Below, piece after piece: positions 19,563 to 28,806 of a stretch of DNA of 64,000 nt. Source of the stretch: Idiomarina baltica OS145 (GTDB lineage Bacteria; Pseudomonadota; Gammaproteobacteria; Enterobacterales; Alteromonadaceae); assembly GCF_000152885.1 (NCBI RefSeq), contig NZ_CH672405.1, forward strand, positions 305,771 through 369,770, in the 5' to 3' direction. The translations under genes and the position numbers were made by a program. The notes below the pieces were generated by a model. That model had not been told where the DNA came from. It made no database searches and saw nothing but the letters and a program-made list of their open reading frames with translations. Every line of letters begins with the position of its first letter. The stretch's first letter is position 1.

Positions 19563-20567
19563 ATGGCAAAGATCGGTCGCAATGAACCCTGCCCTTGCGG
19601 TAGCGGCAAAAAATATAAGCGTTGTTGTATGAGTACTGTTGGTAAGCAGCATGCTGACTTTGTTGATAACATCGAGCAGATGTTAGCGATGAATCCTGAT
19701 CTTTCAATGGACGAGCTGAATGTTATCGTCGAGCACCAATCCAATAAAATTAATAACACGCCTCACAAAGACTTCTGCGGTCTGACGCCCGGGCAAGTAA
19801 ATAACTGGCTTTATGCTCCTTTTTCCGAGTTAGACGGCATCACGATAAATACGCCACCTGATTTAAGTACCAGCCCAGTCATGCGTTATTTAGAACTGAT
19901 GCTGGAGACCGCATTAGCTAACGGTGGGCAGATTAAGGCGACCGCCAAGGGGAACCTCCCGGCGGCGCTAGTCAAAGAAGCCAGCGCATTTTTACCCGAA
20001 TTTGCTGTTGTTCCATTCGAGCGGGCCATCAGCATTAGTGAATTTGCAGGTGCTAATGAAGACAAGTTTAACGCCCTGCATTACTGCCGCATTCTTGCTG
20101 AAATAACGGGTATTTTTAAGCTAAAAAGTAATAAGTTTCACGTCTCTGCCTGGGCTAAACGCCAATACCAGCAAACTGGCTTGGAATCGTTTTTCCCAAT
20201 GATGTTAGAAACAGCGGTCTATAAATACAACTGGGGTTACTTTGACCTTTGGGAAGATGAAATCCCGCTGCAGCAGTTCTGGTTATTCATGGTTTGGCGG
20301 CTTCAGCATCATGAGTCACAACAACGCCTCGTGGATGAGATGATTCAGGCATTCCCTGATTTGCTCAATGAACTCTACGAGGAAGAATACATGTCGGATA
20401 GAGACAAGTTCGCAGTTTTGATTGAATCACGCTTTATTCATCGCTTTCTGCAATTCTTTGGATTTGTCATGGTTGACCCCAGACGGTTTATCGATGGTAA
20501 AAGAGTTTCTCCCCAAATCACCTGTCTGCCTTTGTTTCATGAAACGTTTGAGTTTTCCGTTGGTTAG
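19563..20567 (+). CDS. SEC-C zinc-motif protein of unknown function
   Basis: A 334-residue protein with a clear SEC-C zinc-binding motif at the extreme N-terminus (GRNEPCPCGSGKKYKRCC, about residues 5-22). The rest, about 310 residues, is aromatic-rich and mostly helical, with no catalytic motif I recognise. SEC-C motifs elsewhere (for example at the SecA C-terminus) bind zinc and mediate interaction with proteins or ribosomes. It lies 30 bases after the metallopeptidase gene on the same strand, so it may be the last gene of the restriction operon. Its association with defence loci is suggestive only. Confidence 0.7.
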   Translation: MAKIGRNEPCPCGSGKKYKRCCMSTVGKQHADFVDNIEQMLAMNPDLSMDELNVIVEHQSNKINNTPHKDFCGLTPGQVNNWLYAPFSELDGITINTPPDLSTSPVMRYLELMLETALANGGQIKATAKGNLPAALVKEASAFLPEFAVVPFERAISISEFAGANEDKFNALHYCRILAEITGIFKLKSNKFHVSAWAKRQYQQTGLESFFPMMLETAVYKYNWGYFDLWEDEIPLQQFWLFMVWRLQHHESQQRLVDEMIQAFPDLLNELYEEEYMSDRDKFAVLIESRFIHRFLQFFGFVMVDPRRFIDGKRVSPQITCLPLFHETFEFSVG

Positions 20568-20670
20568 AATAACGCCGAATTGAATTCCTAATGGTGAAGT
20601 GCGTTTGTGATTTTTTGATTTAGCCGATAATCTGAGAACCTTGGTGAGTTAAACGGATCAAAAGCCACCC

Positions 20671-21375
20671 ATGATTGAGATAAGAGAAATTATTAGGCCA
20701 CTAGAGCAAGGCAGCACTCGGCCCTTTCTATGTGTCGCAGATGATGGCAAAAAATACGTTGTTAAAGGGCAAAGAACGACGAACAGGCAACTAATTTCTG
20801 AATTCGTATGTGCCCATCTGGCAAAACGTTTTAGCTTGCCGTTACCAAACTTCAAAATTGCATACATCGACTCATCAGTCATTAAATACAACGAAGAGGC
20901 ACAAGACTCTTTAGGTGAAGGCGACGCGTTTGCCTCGGAGTTTATAGAGGGTCTTCAAGAGGTCAACTATCAACTAATGATGAACTTTGGTCAGGAACTC
21001 GCGGCAAATTTATTTCTCTTTGACCTGTGGGTTCGTAACGCCGATAGAACTTTGTCAATGAAAGGTGGCAATCCAAATGTATTCTATCAGCCTGCTCAGC
21101 AGCACTTTTGGGCTTTAGATCATAACTTGGCATTTGATGATAGCTTCGAATTTAGCGACTTTACTAAAGATCACCTCGGTATGGACGCTTGGATACAACA
21201 GCGAGATTTATTATCTCGAGAACTTTATCAAGAGCGCGCGAGTAACTGTCTTCGCCATCTTGACGAAATATTCTCGCTCGTACCGGATGAGTGGAATCTA
21301 ACAGATGACTTTATGAAGCAGATTCGGTTAACATTAAGCCAAATAAACGAAGATAACTTCTGGGAGCGGATATAA
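20671..21375 (+). CDS. HipA-like kinase-fold protein
   Basis: A 234-residue protein resembling the stand-alone HipA-like kinase family. Kinase-like elements are a beta-lysine (KKYVVKGQ, about residues 27-34), a catalytic-loop-like WVRNADRT (about 121-128) and a metal-binding-loop-like ALDHNLAFD (about 148-156). Unlike true HipA it lacks the N-terminal subdomain and has no upstream HipB-like DNA-binding partner. Its stop codon overlaps the ATG of the following DUF3037 gene, indicating obligate pairing. The family is poorly characterised; protein or small-molecule phosphorylation is an inference. The gap before it (20568-20670) shows no obvious gene. Confidence 0.75.
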   Translation: MIEIREIIRPLEQGSTRPFLCVADDGKKYVVKGQRTTNRQLISEFVCAHLAKRFSLPLPNFKIAYIDSSVIKYNEEAQDSLGEGDAFASEFIEGLQEVNYQLMMNFGQELAANLFLFDLWVRNADRTLSMKGGNPNVFYQPAQQHFWALDHNLAFDDSFEFSDFTKDHLGMDAWIQQRDLLSRELYQERASNCLRHLDEIFSLVPDEWNLTDDFMKQIRLTLSQINEDNFWERI

Positions 21376-22178
21376 TGAATACGTTATGCATGTATGCCAC
21401 TGTGCGCTTTATGCCGTTCGCTGAAACCCAAGAGTTTGCTAACGTTGGCGTAGTTGTCTGTGCTCCAGATACCGGAAAAATAAAGTTTAAACTAGCACGA
21501 AAGCGTTTTGGTCGTGTTAATCAGTTTTTTGAGGATCTTGATGGCAGGCTGTTTGGCAGCGCATTAGAACTTCTGGAGGCTGAGCTTAATCGGCTAAAAG
21601 AATTCGCAACGGACAAGCCCGGAAAAACTACTGCTACGTTATTTCAAGAGTTAACCCGGCACCGAGAAGGCGTAATCTCTTTTGGAGGGGTTAGCACTGC
21701 AGTAGTTAATAACATTGACGATAAGCTCATCGACTTGTACGAACACTATGTCGAAAGAAGCTTCTTGAACGAAAAGTATCGAGAAAACATTATCGAGCAG
21801 AACATTCGTCAACTGTTGAAACGCGAAAACATAAGAGACTTTAAGGCTCAAATAGTCGAAACGAAGCTCGGCGAGTTCAAACTGCCTTTCGTTAAAAAAT
21901 GCACTAGTGGTATTAAAGTAATACGCCCCCTTGCGTTTGAACGAAAAACGCCATTAGCGGCGTACGAACATGCAGCTCAGTGGATAGACAGACTCACTCG
22001 CTTACAACATGAGCAGATAGTGTTGCCGCACAACATGATGCTGGCAGTAGAAAAACCAACAGACAAAGGGTTTGAAGAAGCGTACTTTGAAGCCGTTAAC
22101 ATCGCTTCTCAAAGAGAGATAATTGTCGCGAACGCCAATGATTCTCCAGAAATTTTGAGTTTTGCTAATAACGCATAA
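21375..22178 (+). CDS. DUF3037 family protein
   Basis: A 267-residue protein with the DUF3037 opening YATVRFMPFAETQEFANVG followed by VVVCAPDTGKIKFKL. The remainder is charged and helical. No enzyme motif is seen. It overlaps the HipA-like kinase gene by one base (TAATG), and in my knowledge of the family DUF3037 genes are often next to such kinases, so the two probably work as a pair. Whether the pair is a toxin-antitoxin, a defence accessory or metabolic is not known. It converges on the short recombinase gene. Confidence 0.75.
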   Translation: MNTLCMYATVRFMPFAETQEFANVGVVVCAPDTGKIKFKLARKRFGRVNQFFEDLDGRLFGSALELLEAELNRLKEFATDKPGKTTATLFQELTRHREGVISFGGVSTAVVNNIDDKLIDLYEHYVERSFLNEKYRENIIEQNIRQLLKRENIRDFKAQIVETKLGEFKLPFVKKCTSGIKVIRPLAFERKTPLAAYEHAAQWIDRLTRLQHEQIVLPHNMMLAVEKPTDKGFEEAYFEAVNIASQREIIVANANDSPEILSFANNA

Positions 22179-22198
22179 TTCAAAGCCCGGATCAAAAA

Positions 22199-22219
22199 AT
22201 AGGGGCACTCAGCCCCTAT
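22199..22219 (-). terminator. Intrinsic terminator of the short recombinase gene
   Basis: An 8-bp stem (ATAGGGGC with GCCCCTAT) around ACTCA overlaps the recombinase stop codon. On the minus strand it is followed by TTTTTTG. It lies between convergent genes and may also slow transcription from the DUF3037 side. Confidence 0.75.
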
Positions 22220-22776
22220 AGCTCTAATTCAGCAAAGTCACGGTCAACATCTTCCTGAGTAATGCCAATGTAACGCAGCGTCACAGCCTCAGAGCTATGA
22301 CGCAGCATTTTCATTACCCTGGCGATGTCGTTCGTATTCTTGTAAAGGTGATAACCTCGGGTCTTCCGCATTGAGTGAGTTCCCAGTTTAATACCAACTT
22401 CCTCCCCTATCGCGGCGAACGCCCGCGAAACGTAACGGCGGCTAATCGGGGCCTCGTCCAAACCTTTGGACCATTGGTTGCGATAGGACTGAAACAGGTA
22501 AATATGGTCAGGGTGTTCCTCTTTGATGCGACCAATAATCGACCGTGCTTTGTCGTTCAATTTAATGGTTGCTTGTTTCGACGTCTTCCCTTCAACTAGG
22601 GTCAGACGCTCGTCGTTAATGTTTTCAAATTTTATGGATAGTAAATCTGAGATCCGTAATGCCAGGTTCAAGCCCACATCCCAAACATCAGCAATTTGCT
22701 GACCGTATGTTCGTTTGAGAAGGTAGCTAATCAGCTTTACGGTATCCAGATCTTTAACCGCTTGCACTTCGGCCAT
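22216..22776 (-). CDS. Short tyrosine recombinase (catalytic domain only)
   Basis: A 186-residue tyrosine recombinase. The catalytic set is visible: Arg in ALRISDLLSI (about residue 46), Lys in GKTSKQATI (about 72), HSMRKTRG (His and Arg, about 138-141), HSS (about 162) and the nucleophile in RYIGIT (about 171). It lacks the arm-binding and most of the core-binding N-terminal domain of phage integrases, so it is about half the usual length. There is no sign of frameshift, and the start ATG is preceded by GGAAC. Compact recombinases of this type occur on plasmids and islands, where they resolve or integrate. It is a likely mobility gene marking the right side of the defence block. Confidence 0.8.
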   Translation of the reverse strand: MAEVQAVKDLDTVKLISYLLKRTYGQQIADVWDVGLNLALRISDLLSIKFENINDERLTLVEGKTSKQATIKLNDKARSIIGRIKEEHPDHIYLFQSYRNQWSKGLDEAPISRRYVSRAFAAIGEEVGIKLGTHSMRKTRGYHLYKNTNDIARVMKMLRHSSEAVTLRYIGITQEDVDRDFAELEL

Positions 22777-23020
22777 GATCGAGTTCCTTTTTTGCTGTAA
22801 AACGTGATTTTGAGTACTTAAGAGGGTATAAAGGGGGAAATAGCCCGTTTTTAGTGGGTTTGCTTGTTCCCGTTATTGCAATTTGGGAACATTAGCAATT
22901 GAGGCTCACTCGGCATAATATATATTTAAGAATATTACACATCAGTATTACCTGAACGACACAACTCTAAGCACTGAGTCGCCAAAAACTTCTTACCTTC
23001 CTCATCGATATAGCAATAAA

Positions 23021-23048
23021 AAAGCACGCCCAAGTCGGGGCGTGCTTT
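23021..23048 (-). terminator. Intrinsic terminator of the czc operon
   Basis: A perfect 11-bp stem (AAAGCACGCCC with GGGCGTGCTTT) with a 6-base loop is followed on the minus strand by TTTTTTATT, 22 bases after the czcA stop. The rest of the gap (22777-23020) shows no gene. Confidence 0.9.
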
Positions 23049-23069
23049 GCAATTAGCTAAGGCCTCCAC

Positions 23070-26000
23070 TTAGGCTTTTGCAGTTCCATTAAAGCGCTGC
23101 ACTGTGTAGTACAACGCTGGCAGCACCACCAAAGTCAATAATGTCGACGAGACAATGCCGCCGATTACCACAGTAGCCAGTGGTCGCTGTACCTCAGCGC
23201 CGACACCGGTATTAAATGCCATAGGGACAAAGCCCAGGCTAGCTACGAGAGCAGTCATCAGTACAGGTCTTAACCGCTGTTGCGCGCCTTCAAACACCGC
23301 ATCTTTCAATGGCAGTCCGTCGCGCAGCAGTTGCCGTATGAATGTCAGCATGACCACGCCGTTCAAAACCGCCACGCCCGACAGTGCAATGAAGCCGACT
23401 GCAGCGGAAATTGATAGCGGCATATCACGCAGCGCTAATGCGAATATCCCGCCGGTCAGCGCTAAGGGAACGCCTGTGAATATGACGAGTGCACTGCTCA
23501 GCGAATTAAACGCACTGTATAGCAGGCCAATAATTAATAGCAGCGCTAATGGCACAACCAAACTCAACCGTTGGGAAGCTGATTGCAGCTGTTCAAAGGT
23601 ACCGTCGTAGTTAACCCAATAACCTGCTGGCAAATCAACGTCAGTCGTTAGCGCATCCTGAACATCTGCCACAAAAGAGCCCAAATCACGATCTTCAACA
23701 TTCGCACTCACAATAACATTGCGTTTGCTGCTTTCTCGGTTAATTTGGTTCGGTCCACTTTCCAAACTCAATTCGGCGACCTCTCCCAACGGCACATAGC
23801 GCAGCTCAGGGTTGCCGGCAGGCAGATCAATAGGCAGTGATTTAAGCTGTTCAATGCTCTTACGCCATTCTTTGTCGAGACGTACCATTAGCTTGAAGCG
23901 TTTATCCCCCTCGTAAATAATCCCTGACTGAACTCCACCAACCGCAGCTTGAACTGCTCGCTGTACATCAGCGACTGTTAGGCCTAATAACGCTAAATGA
24001 TCACGCTTAGGTATCACTGAGAGTGTCGATAAACCCGTCATTTGTTCAACCCGAACATCAGCAGCGCCATTAACGGTGCGAATGACTGCGGCGGCTGAGT
24101 CGCCTAACCGTTTAAGCGTTTGCAAGTCATCGCCATAAATACGAACCCCCAAGTCAGCTCGAACGCCTGCAATAAGTTCGTTAAACCGCATTTCAATCGG
24201 TTGAGTGAACTCGTACTTATTACCGGGAAGCTCTTGCACAGCAGTTCGTATTTCAGCAACCAGTTGCTCTTTGGTTTTTTCTGGGTTTAGCCAGTCCTCA
24301 CGCTCCTTTAAAATAATAATGGTATCAGCGACGCTCGGTGGCATAGGGTCGGTCGCAACATCCGGGGTACCAATTTTTGAGAATACCAGTTTAACTTCGT
24401 CAAAGCGTGACACCACAGACTCGACATCTTTTTGCATTGCTATAGATTGCTGCAAGCCAGTCCCCGGAATGCGCAAGGCTTGCATGGCAATATCGCCTTC
24501 ATCAAGCTGTGGCAAAAACTCAGTTCCCATGCGACTCGCCTGAAACATTGATACCGCAAACAGCCCAAAGCCAAGCAAAATAATGACAACTGGAAGCTTC
24601 AGTGTTTGCCGTAAAACCGGCTGATACACTTTGCGGGCGGCTCGCATTATTCGGTTTTCACCGTGCTTAATATTGCCACGGACAAATATTGCAATAGCAG
24701 CGGGTACAAAGGTAACGCTGAAAATCAGAGCCCCTAAAAGCGCGGCTACGACAGTAAACGCCATGGGATGAAACATTTTGCCTTCAACACCACTTAACGC
24801 AAATATGGGCAAGTACACCAGCATAATGATAAGCACACCAAATACCGCAGGGTTAAATACCTCACGAGTACTATGGGTTACTTCAATTAAGCGCTCTTTA
24901 GTGGTAAGTACCCGGCCTAAGCGTTGCTGTGCAATTCCAAGCCGTCGCAAAGCGTTTTCAACCACAATGACCGCACCATCGACGATAATACCAAAATCAA
25001 TTGCGCCCAGGCTCATTAAATTACCAGACACCTTGTTGGCGACCATGCCGCTTACCGCAAACAGCATACTCAAGGGAATAACGCACGCCGTAATCAGTGC
25101 TGCACGGACATTTCCAAGCAGAATGAAAAGCACCACAATAACCAGCACCGCACCTTCAAACAGGTTTTTCTCGACCGTTGCAATAGTTTTATCAACGAGA
25201 GAAGTACGGTTATACACCGTTTCAATCACCACCCCGTCTGGCAAGCTTCGTTGCACCTCCTCAATTTTATTGGCGACATTCTGTGCAACGATGCGACTGT
25301 TTTCGCCAATAAGCATCATGGCCGTGCCCAATACCACCTCGCTCTCGCCCGAGGTTGAAGCGCCAGTGCGTAATTGTTCTCCCAGTTTGACCTCAGCCAC
25401 GTCACTCACGCGCACCGGTGCATCATCACGTTTTGTCACGACCACACCACGAATATCATCAAGTGTCTTAAGCTGTCCAGGCGAACGCACCAACCATTGC
25501 TCACCATTTTTCTCGATATAACCGGCACCAGCGTTTCTATTGTTAAGATCCAATGCTGCCAAAAGGTCCTGCATGGTCACTTTATAGGCCAGCATACGAC
25601 CGGGGATGGGAGCCACCTGGTATTGCTTTTCATAACCCCCCACACTATTAATCTCGGTAACACCGGGCACCTTGACCAGTTGCGGCTTAATGATCCAATC
25701 CTGGATGGTACGCAACTGCTCGGGCGTATACGCCTCGCCATCGGCATTGGTAGCCCCCTCTTTCGCGCGTACTACATAATTAACAATTTCACCAAGGCCG
25801 GAGGCTATTGGCCCCATCGTCGGCTCGATACCGTCGGGTACTTCTCCCCTTACCTTTTGCAATCGCTCACTGATTTGCTGTCTAGCCCAGTAAATATCGG
25901 TGCCCTCTTCAAACACCACGGTAACTTGCGACAACCCATAGCGTGAGATCGAGCGGGTGTAGTCCAGCTTTGGTAAACCTGCCATCGCGGTTTCCACCGG

Positions 26001-26201
26001 ATAAGAAATACGTTGTTCGGTTTCTAATGGCGAATAGCCTGGCGCTTCTGAATTTATCTGTACCTGAACATTGGTAATATCCGGCACAGCATCGATGGGT
26101 AGCTTTAATGTGCTATAAACGCCCGCAGCTGCTACTAACAAAGTTGCGGCAAGCACCAGCCATCGACGCTCAACCGCAAAGCGAATGAGTGCATCTATCA
26201 T
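23070..26201 (-). CDS. czcA: Heavy-metal RND efflux pump, CzcA type
   Basis: A 1043-residue inner-membrane, proton-driven RND transporter that exports divalent metals through the envelope with CzcB and CzcC. The fourth transmembrane segment reads GAIDFGIIVDGAVIVVEN (about residues 394-411). The DFG...D...E pattern is typical of the HME1 subgroup (Co, Zn, Cd) rather than the Cu/Ag pump CusA. The N-terminus (RRWLVLAATLLVAAAGVYS) and the periplasmic PGxSPxEVE-like block (APGYSPLETEQRISYPVETAM) are canonical. It is the last gene of the operon, 12 bases after czcB, and is followed by a strong terminator. Actual metal specificity is inferred. Confidence 0.93.
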   Translation of the reverse strand: MIDALIRFAVERRWLVLAATLLVAAAGVYSTLKLPIDAVPDITNVQVQINSEAPGYSPLETEQRISYPVETAMAGLPKLDYTRSISRYGLSQVTVVFEEGTDIYWARQQISERLQKVRGEVPDGIEPTMGPIASGLGEIVNYVVRAKEGATNADGEAYTPEQLRTIQDWIIKPQLVKVPGVTEINSVGGYEKQYQVAPIPGRMLAYKVTMQDLLAALDLNNRNAGAGYIEKNGEQWLVRSPGQLKTLDDIRGVVVTKRDDAPVRVSDVAEVKLGEQLRTGASTSGESEVVLGTAMMLIGENSRIVAQNVANKIEEVQRSLPDGVVIETVYNRTSLVDKTIATVEKNLFEGAVLVIVVLFILLGNVRAALITACVIPLSMLFAVSGMVANKVSGNLMSLGAIDFGIIVDGAVIVVENALRRLGIAQQRLGRVLTTKERLIEVTHSTREVFNPAVFGVLIIMLVYLPIFALSGVEGKMFHPMAFTVVAALLGALIFSVTFVPAAIAIFVRGNIKHGENRIMRAARKVYQPVLRQTLKLPVVIILLGFGLFAVSMFQASRMGTEFLPQLDEGDIAMQALRIPGTGLQQSIAMQKDVESVVSRFDEVKLVFSKIGTPDVATDPMPPSVADTIIILKEREDWLNPEKTKEQLVAEIRTAVQELPGNKYEFTQPIEMRFNELIAGVRADLGVRIYGDDLQTLKRLGDSAAAVIRTVNGAADVRVEQMTGLSTLSVIPKRDHLALLGLTVADVQRAVQAAVGGVQSGIIYEGDKRFKLMVRLDKEWRKSIEQLKSLPIDLPAGNPELRYVPLGEVAELSLESGPNQINRESSKRNVIVSANVEDRDLGSFVADVQDALTTDVDLPAGYWVNYDGTFEQLQSASQRLSLVVPLALLLIIGLLYSAFNSLSSALVIFTGVPLALTGGIFALALRDMPLSISAAVGFIALSGVAVLNGVVMLTFIRQLLRDGLPLKDAVFEGAQQRLRPVLMTALVASLGFVPMAFNTGVGAEVQRPLATVVIGGIVSSTLLTLVVLPALYYTVQRFNGTAKA

Positions 26202-26213
26202 TGTTTACTCTCC

Positions 26214-27116
26214 CTAATCGCTGTGGCCTGCGCCTTGTTTTAGAATGTCAGCCTTTATCAAGTAGCTGTTTTCAACGACATAACTTTCGCCATTTTCAAT
26301 ACCCGATAACACCTCGGTGTATTCACCGTCAGTTCGGCCTAACTCAACTTCCCTGGCTTCGAAACGATTACCCTCTTTAATAAAAACAACGGGGTTATCT
26401 TCTAAACGTTGAACAGCATCATTGTTTATCGCCAAGCTCGCGTTAAAGCTGTCTGTAACGACATCCGCTTTTACGTGCATTCCCGGTCGCCAATGCCCCG
26501 ACTGATTGGGCAACTCGATAAGTGCGCGTGCAATATGTCCGCCAGTCATTTGTGGCGAGATATAAGACACAGTTCCTTCGACGGTTTTATGATGATGCAA
26601 GTCGTACACATAGGTCGTTTGCTCTTCTTCTAACGACTCAATGTTCTCCGGGAACGCTGAAAGCTCTACCCAGACCGATGATGGATCCAGGACTTCAAAT
26701 AATGGCTTTTGCTCAACCACTTCACCAACGTTGGTAAAACGTGCAGTTACCTCTCCGCTAATTGGGCTGATGACTTCAAATGCCGTGCCTGTCGTAACAT
26801 TCTCAACAACAGCCAGAGTTTGCCCGGCTTTTATGGCATCGCCGATATTGGCCTTTAGTGACGTAACAATACCTTTGTACTTCGCTCCGATATGCACAAT
26901 ATTGTTATTATTGGGGGCTATTACACCGAAAATTGTTTGCTTTACTCGAATGCTTTGAGCGCTCGCTGTTGCCAACGTTAATTTCGCGTTTTCTATTGCT
27001 GCATCACTTAAATTGGTATGGGGTGCTTCATGCTCTTCGTGTTCTTTCTCATAAGCCAATGCGGGCAGTGAAAAACTGGCAATGCAGATAATTGTAATCA
27101 ATGTGTTGAGTTTCAT
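26214..27116 (-). CDS. czcB: Periplasmic adaptor of metal RND pump, CzcB type
   Basis: A 300-residue membrane-fusion protein. A cleavable signal peptide (MKLNTLITIICIASFSLPALA) is followed by a short His/Glu-rich stretch (YEKEHEEHEAPH) that could bind metal. A lipoyl/biotinyl-like hairpin follows, with AKYKGIVTSLKANIGDAIKAG and ISGEVTARFTNVGEVVE, then the beta-barrel with VSYISPQMTGGHIARALIEL. It is shorter than classical CzcB (about 500 residues), lacking the long coiled coil, as in many marine homologues. It starts inside the end of czcC (ATGA overlap), so the two are translationally coupled. Confidence 0.88.
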   Translation of the reverse strand: MKLNTLITIICIASFSLPALAYEKEHEEHEAPHTNLSDAAIENAKLTLATASAQSIRVKQTIFGVIAPNNNNIVHIGAKYKGIVTSLKANIGDAIKAGQTLAVVENVTTGTAFEVISPISGEVTARFTNVGEVVEQKPLFEVLDPSSVWVELSAFPENIESLEEEQTTYVYDLHHHKTVEGTVSYISPQMTGGHIARALIELPNQSGHWRPGMHVKADVVTDSFNASLAINNDAVQRLEDNPVVFIKEGNRFEAREVELGRTDGEYTEVLSGIENGESYVVENSYLIKADILKQGAGHSD

Positions 27117-28360
27117 TGTTGTACTCCTAAAAACGGCTGTCCGGTCATGCGCTCTAATTCGATGATGTCGCTGTAAATCGCATGTTTCCGAGAAACTTTT
27201 TCGTACTCGAGTTTGGCTAACTCCGTTTGCGCGTCTAACACTTGCAACAAAGAATGCGTTCCGCGTGCGTAACCCTGTTGAGTCTGTTCAAGTAATTGCT
27301 CAGATAATGGCATCAGTCGCTGATTTATCTTTTGCAGATAACTTTGGTGAGTTTGCAAACTGTGCACTAGCGATAAAGCCAGTGATTTTAGTTGCTGCCG
27401 AACCTGTTTTTGCTGCGCCAGGTTAGACTGATGCAGTAATCGGCTTTGTTTTATGCGACCGACGTTAGGGTCAGTGAACTGCAATGGCATCGATGCCTGG
27501 ACGATTAAACCTACATCATCGAACTCATTATTGTAGCGAGCCCCGACACCAACGGTAATATCCGACTTTGAGTCCGCTGCTAACGCTCTGGCTTGCGCTT
27601 GTAGAAGTTGCTCAGAGTCCAGTAAACGCAAATACTCCGGCGCCCGATTAACAGCCGATAACACGTTGGCTTTTTCCGGGAGGCTTAGCGGAAAAGTAAA
27701 GTCTCCAGAGACGCGCGTAAAATTGAGCTCGCCTGCCCACATTGAAGCCAGTTCAGCTTGTTGCTTTTTCAGTTTACCGTTCAACTCGTCAGAGAAAGCG
27801 TATTGGCGCTCTAACTGTAATTTAATGCGAATAACCTCGGATTTAGGCACCGCGCCAGCTTCTACACGCTCCTGTGCCACTTTTATCAGTCGCTCAGTTC
27901 GCTGAATTTGACGCTCGCTGGTATGCGCGACTTGCTGAAGTTTTAAAATGTCATAGAAACGCTGTGTGGTTTCTGCCAAAACCTCAATTTGACGATACTC
28001 AAACTCTGCTCGCTGAGCTTTCTCTTTTTCGGTTGCAGCTTTAACTCGTAACTGCCGTTTGTCCCCTAACTCTATGAGCTGAGAAAAGGATACGGTCAAT
28101 TCTGAGTTACTGATACCTTCTAGCCGTCCTGAGCCGGCAAAGTTTTCTATTTCCGCAGATACCCTTGGGTTCGCTGAAAACTCAGCCTGCTCTATCAGTG
28201 CTCCTGCAGCTCGTATTTTATAATCATACTCCAGTAACTCAGGGTTATTCTTGATCGTTTTTTGTAACGCTTCTTTCAGCTTTAAATCTGTCGTCGCAGC
28301 CGTCGCCACAGGCACTAGCGCACCTAAGCAAAAGGCTGCCACGAAGTATAAATACTTCAT
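27113..28360 (-). CDS. czcC: TolC-family outer membrane factor, CzcC type
   Basis: A 415-residue outer-membrane channel of the TolC family, completing the CzcCBA efflux complex. The signal peptide MKYLYFVAAFCLGALVPVATA is visible. The mature protein shows two TolC repeats made of long amphipathic helices (for example QRIQRTERLIKVAQERVEAG-like and QLLEQTQQGYARG stretches) with conserved NPEL near residue 38. There is no lipobox, so it is unlikely to be lipid anchored. It lies 47 bases downstream of a small secreted protein gene and overlaps czcB. Confidence 0.88.
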   Translation of the reverse strand: MKYLYFVAAFCLGALVPVATAATTDLKLKEALQKTIKNNPELLEYDYKIRAAGALIEQAEFSANPRVSAEIENFAGSGRLEGISNSELTVSFSQLIELGDKRQLRVKAATEKEKAQRAEFEYRQIEVLAETTQRFYDILKLQQVAHTSERQIQRTERLIKVAQERVEAGAVPKSEVIRIKLQLERQYAFSDELNGKLKKQQAELASMWAGELNFTRVSGDFTFPLSLPEKANVLSAVNRAPEYLRLLDSEQLLQAQARALAADSKSDITVGVGARYNNEFDDVGLIVQASMPLQFTDPNVGRIKQSRLLHQSNLAQQKQVRQQLKSLALSLVHSLQTHQSYLQKINQRLMPLSEQLLEQTQQGYARGTHSLLQVLDAQTELAKLEYEKVSRKHAIYSDIIELERMTGQPFLGVQQ

Positions 28361-28407
28361 GTTGCTTCTCCATTAACTTATAGGTTTTAAAAAGTCTAAG
28401 TTAACGG

Positions 28408-28731
28408 TTACGCGTTTGGTGGAGGTACAGGGGGTTGGTGAGTCAGGCTTTGGTCAAAACCTACCGAGTTTGAGTTGGGTGCCAAAATAACAGGCACGGC
28501 TGAAATTAAGAGGTTATAACCAGTAATGCAACTAATATGAGGTTGTGTTTGTTGTTTACTATCATATATTGATTTATTTAAGTCTTGATTTTCACGCTCA
28601 ATTTCTAAGACTAAGTCATACGCAACTCCTGCACTCTTTATTGAAGACTGACTGAAAGTACCAGCCACAGGAGCACAGGCAAAAGAGCTATGAATGAGCA
28701 CAGTCAGTATTAAAAACCAAGATATTTTCAT
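28408..28731 (-). CDS. Small secreted protein leading the czc operon, function unknown
   Basis: A 107-residue protein with a clear signal peptide (MKISWFLILTVLIHSSFA, then CAPVAG). The mature part is about 88 residues with a second cysteine (HISCITGYN), a hydrophobic segment (LLISAVPVILA) and a proline-rich end (HQPPVPPPNA). A CAPVAG start could be lipidated, but the lipobox is poor (SFAC). It is the first gene of the operon before czcC, the position taken by the small periplasmic CzcI in Cupriavidus. I see no convincing sequence likeness to CzcI, so any metal-sensing or buffering role is inference from position. Confidence 0.55.
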   Translation of the reverse strand: MKISWFLILTVLIHSSFACAPVAGTFSQSSIKSAGVAYDLVLEIERENQDLNKSIYDSKQQTQPHISCITGYNLLISAVPVILAPNSNSVGFDQSLTHQPPVPPPNA

Positions 28732-28806
28732 TCAATTACCCCACTCAATATAAATTCCTAATCCATCCAAAATAAGCTCGGCCATATTAATTATTATACT
28801 TACTAT

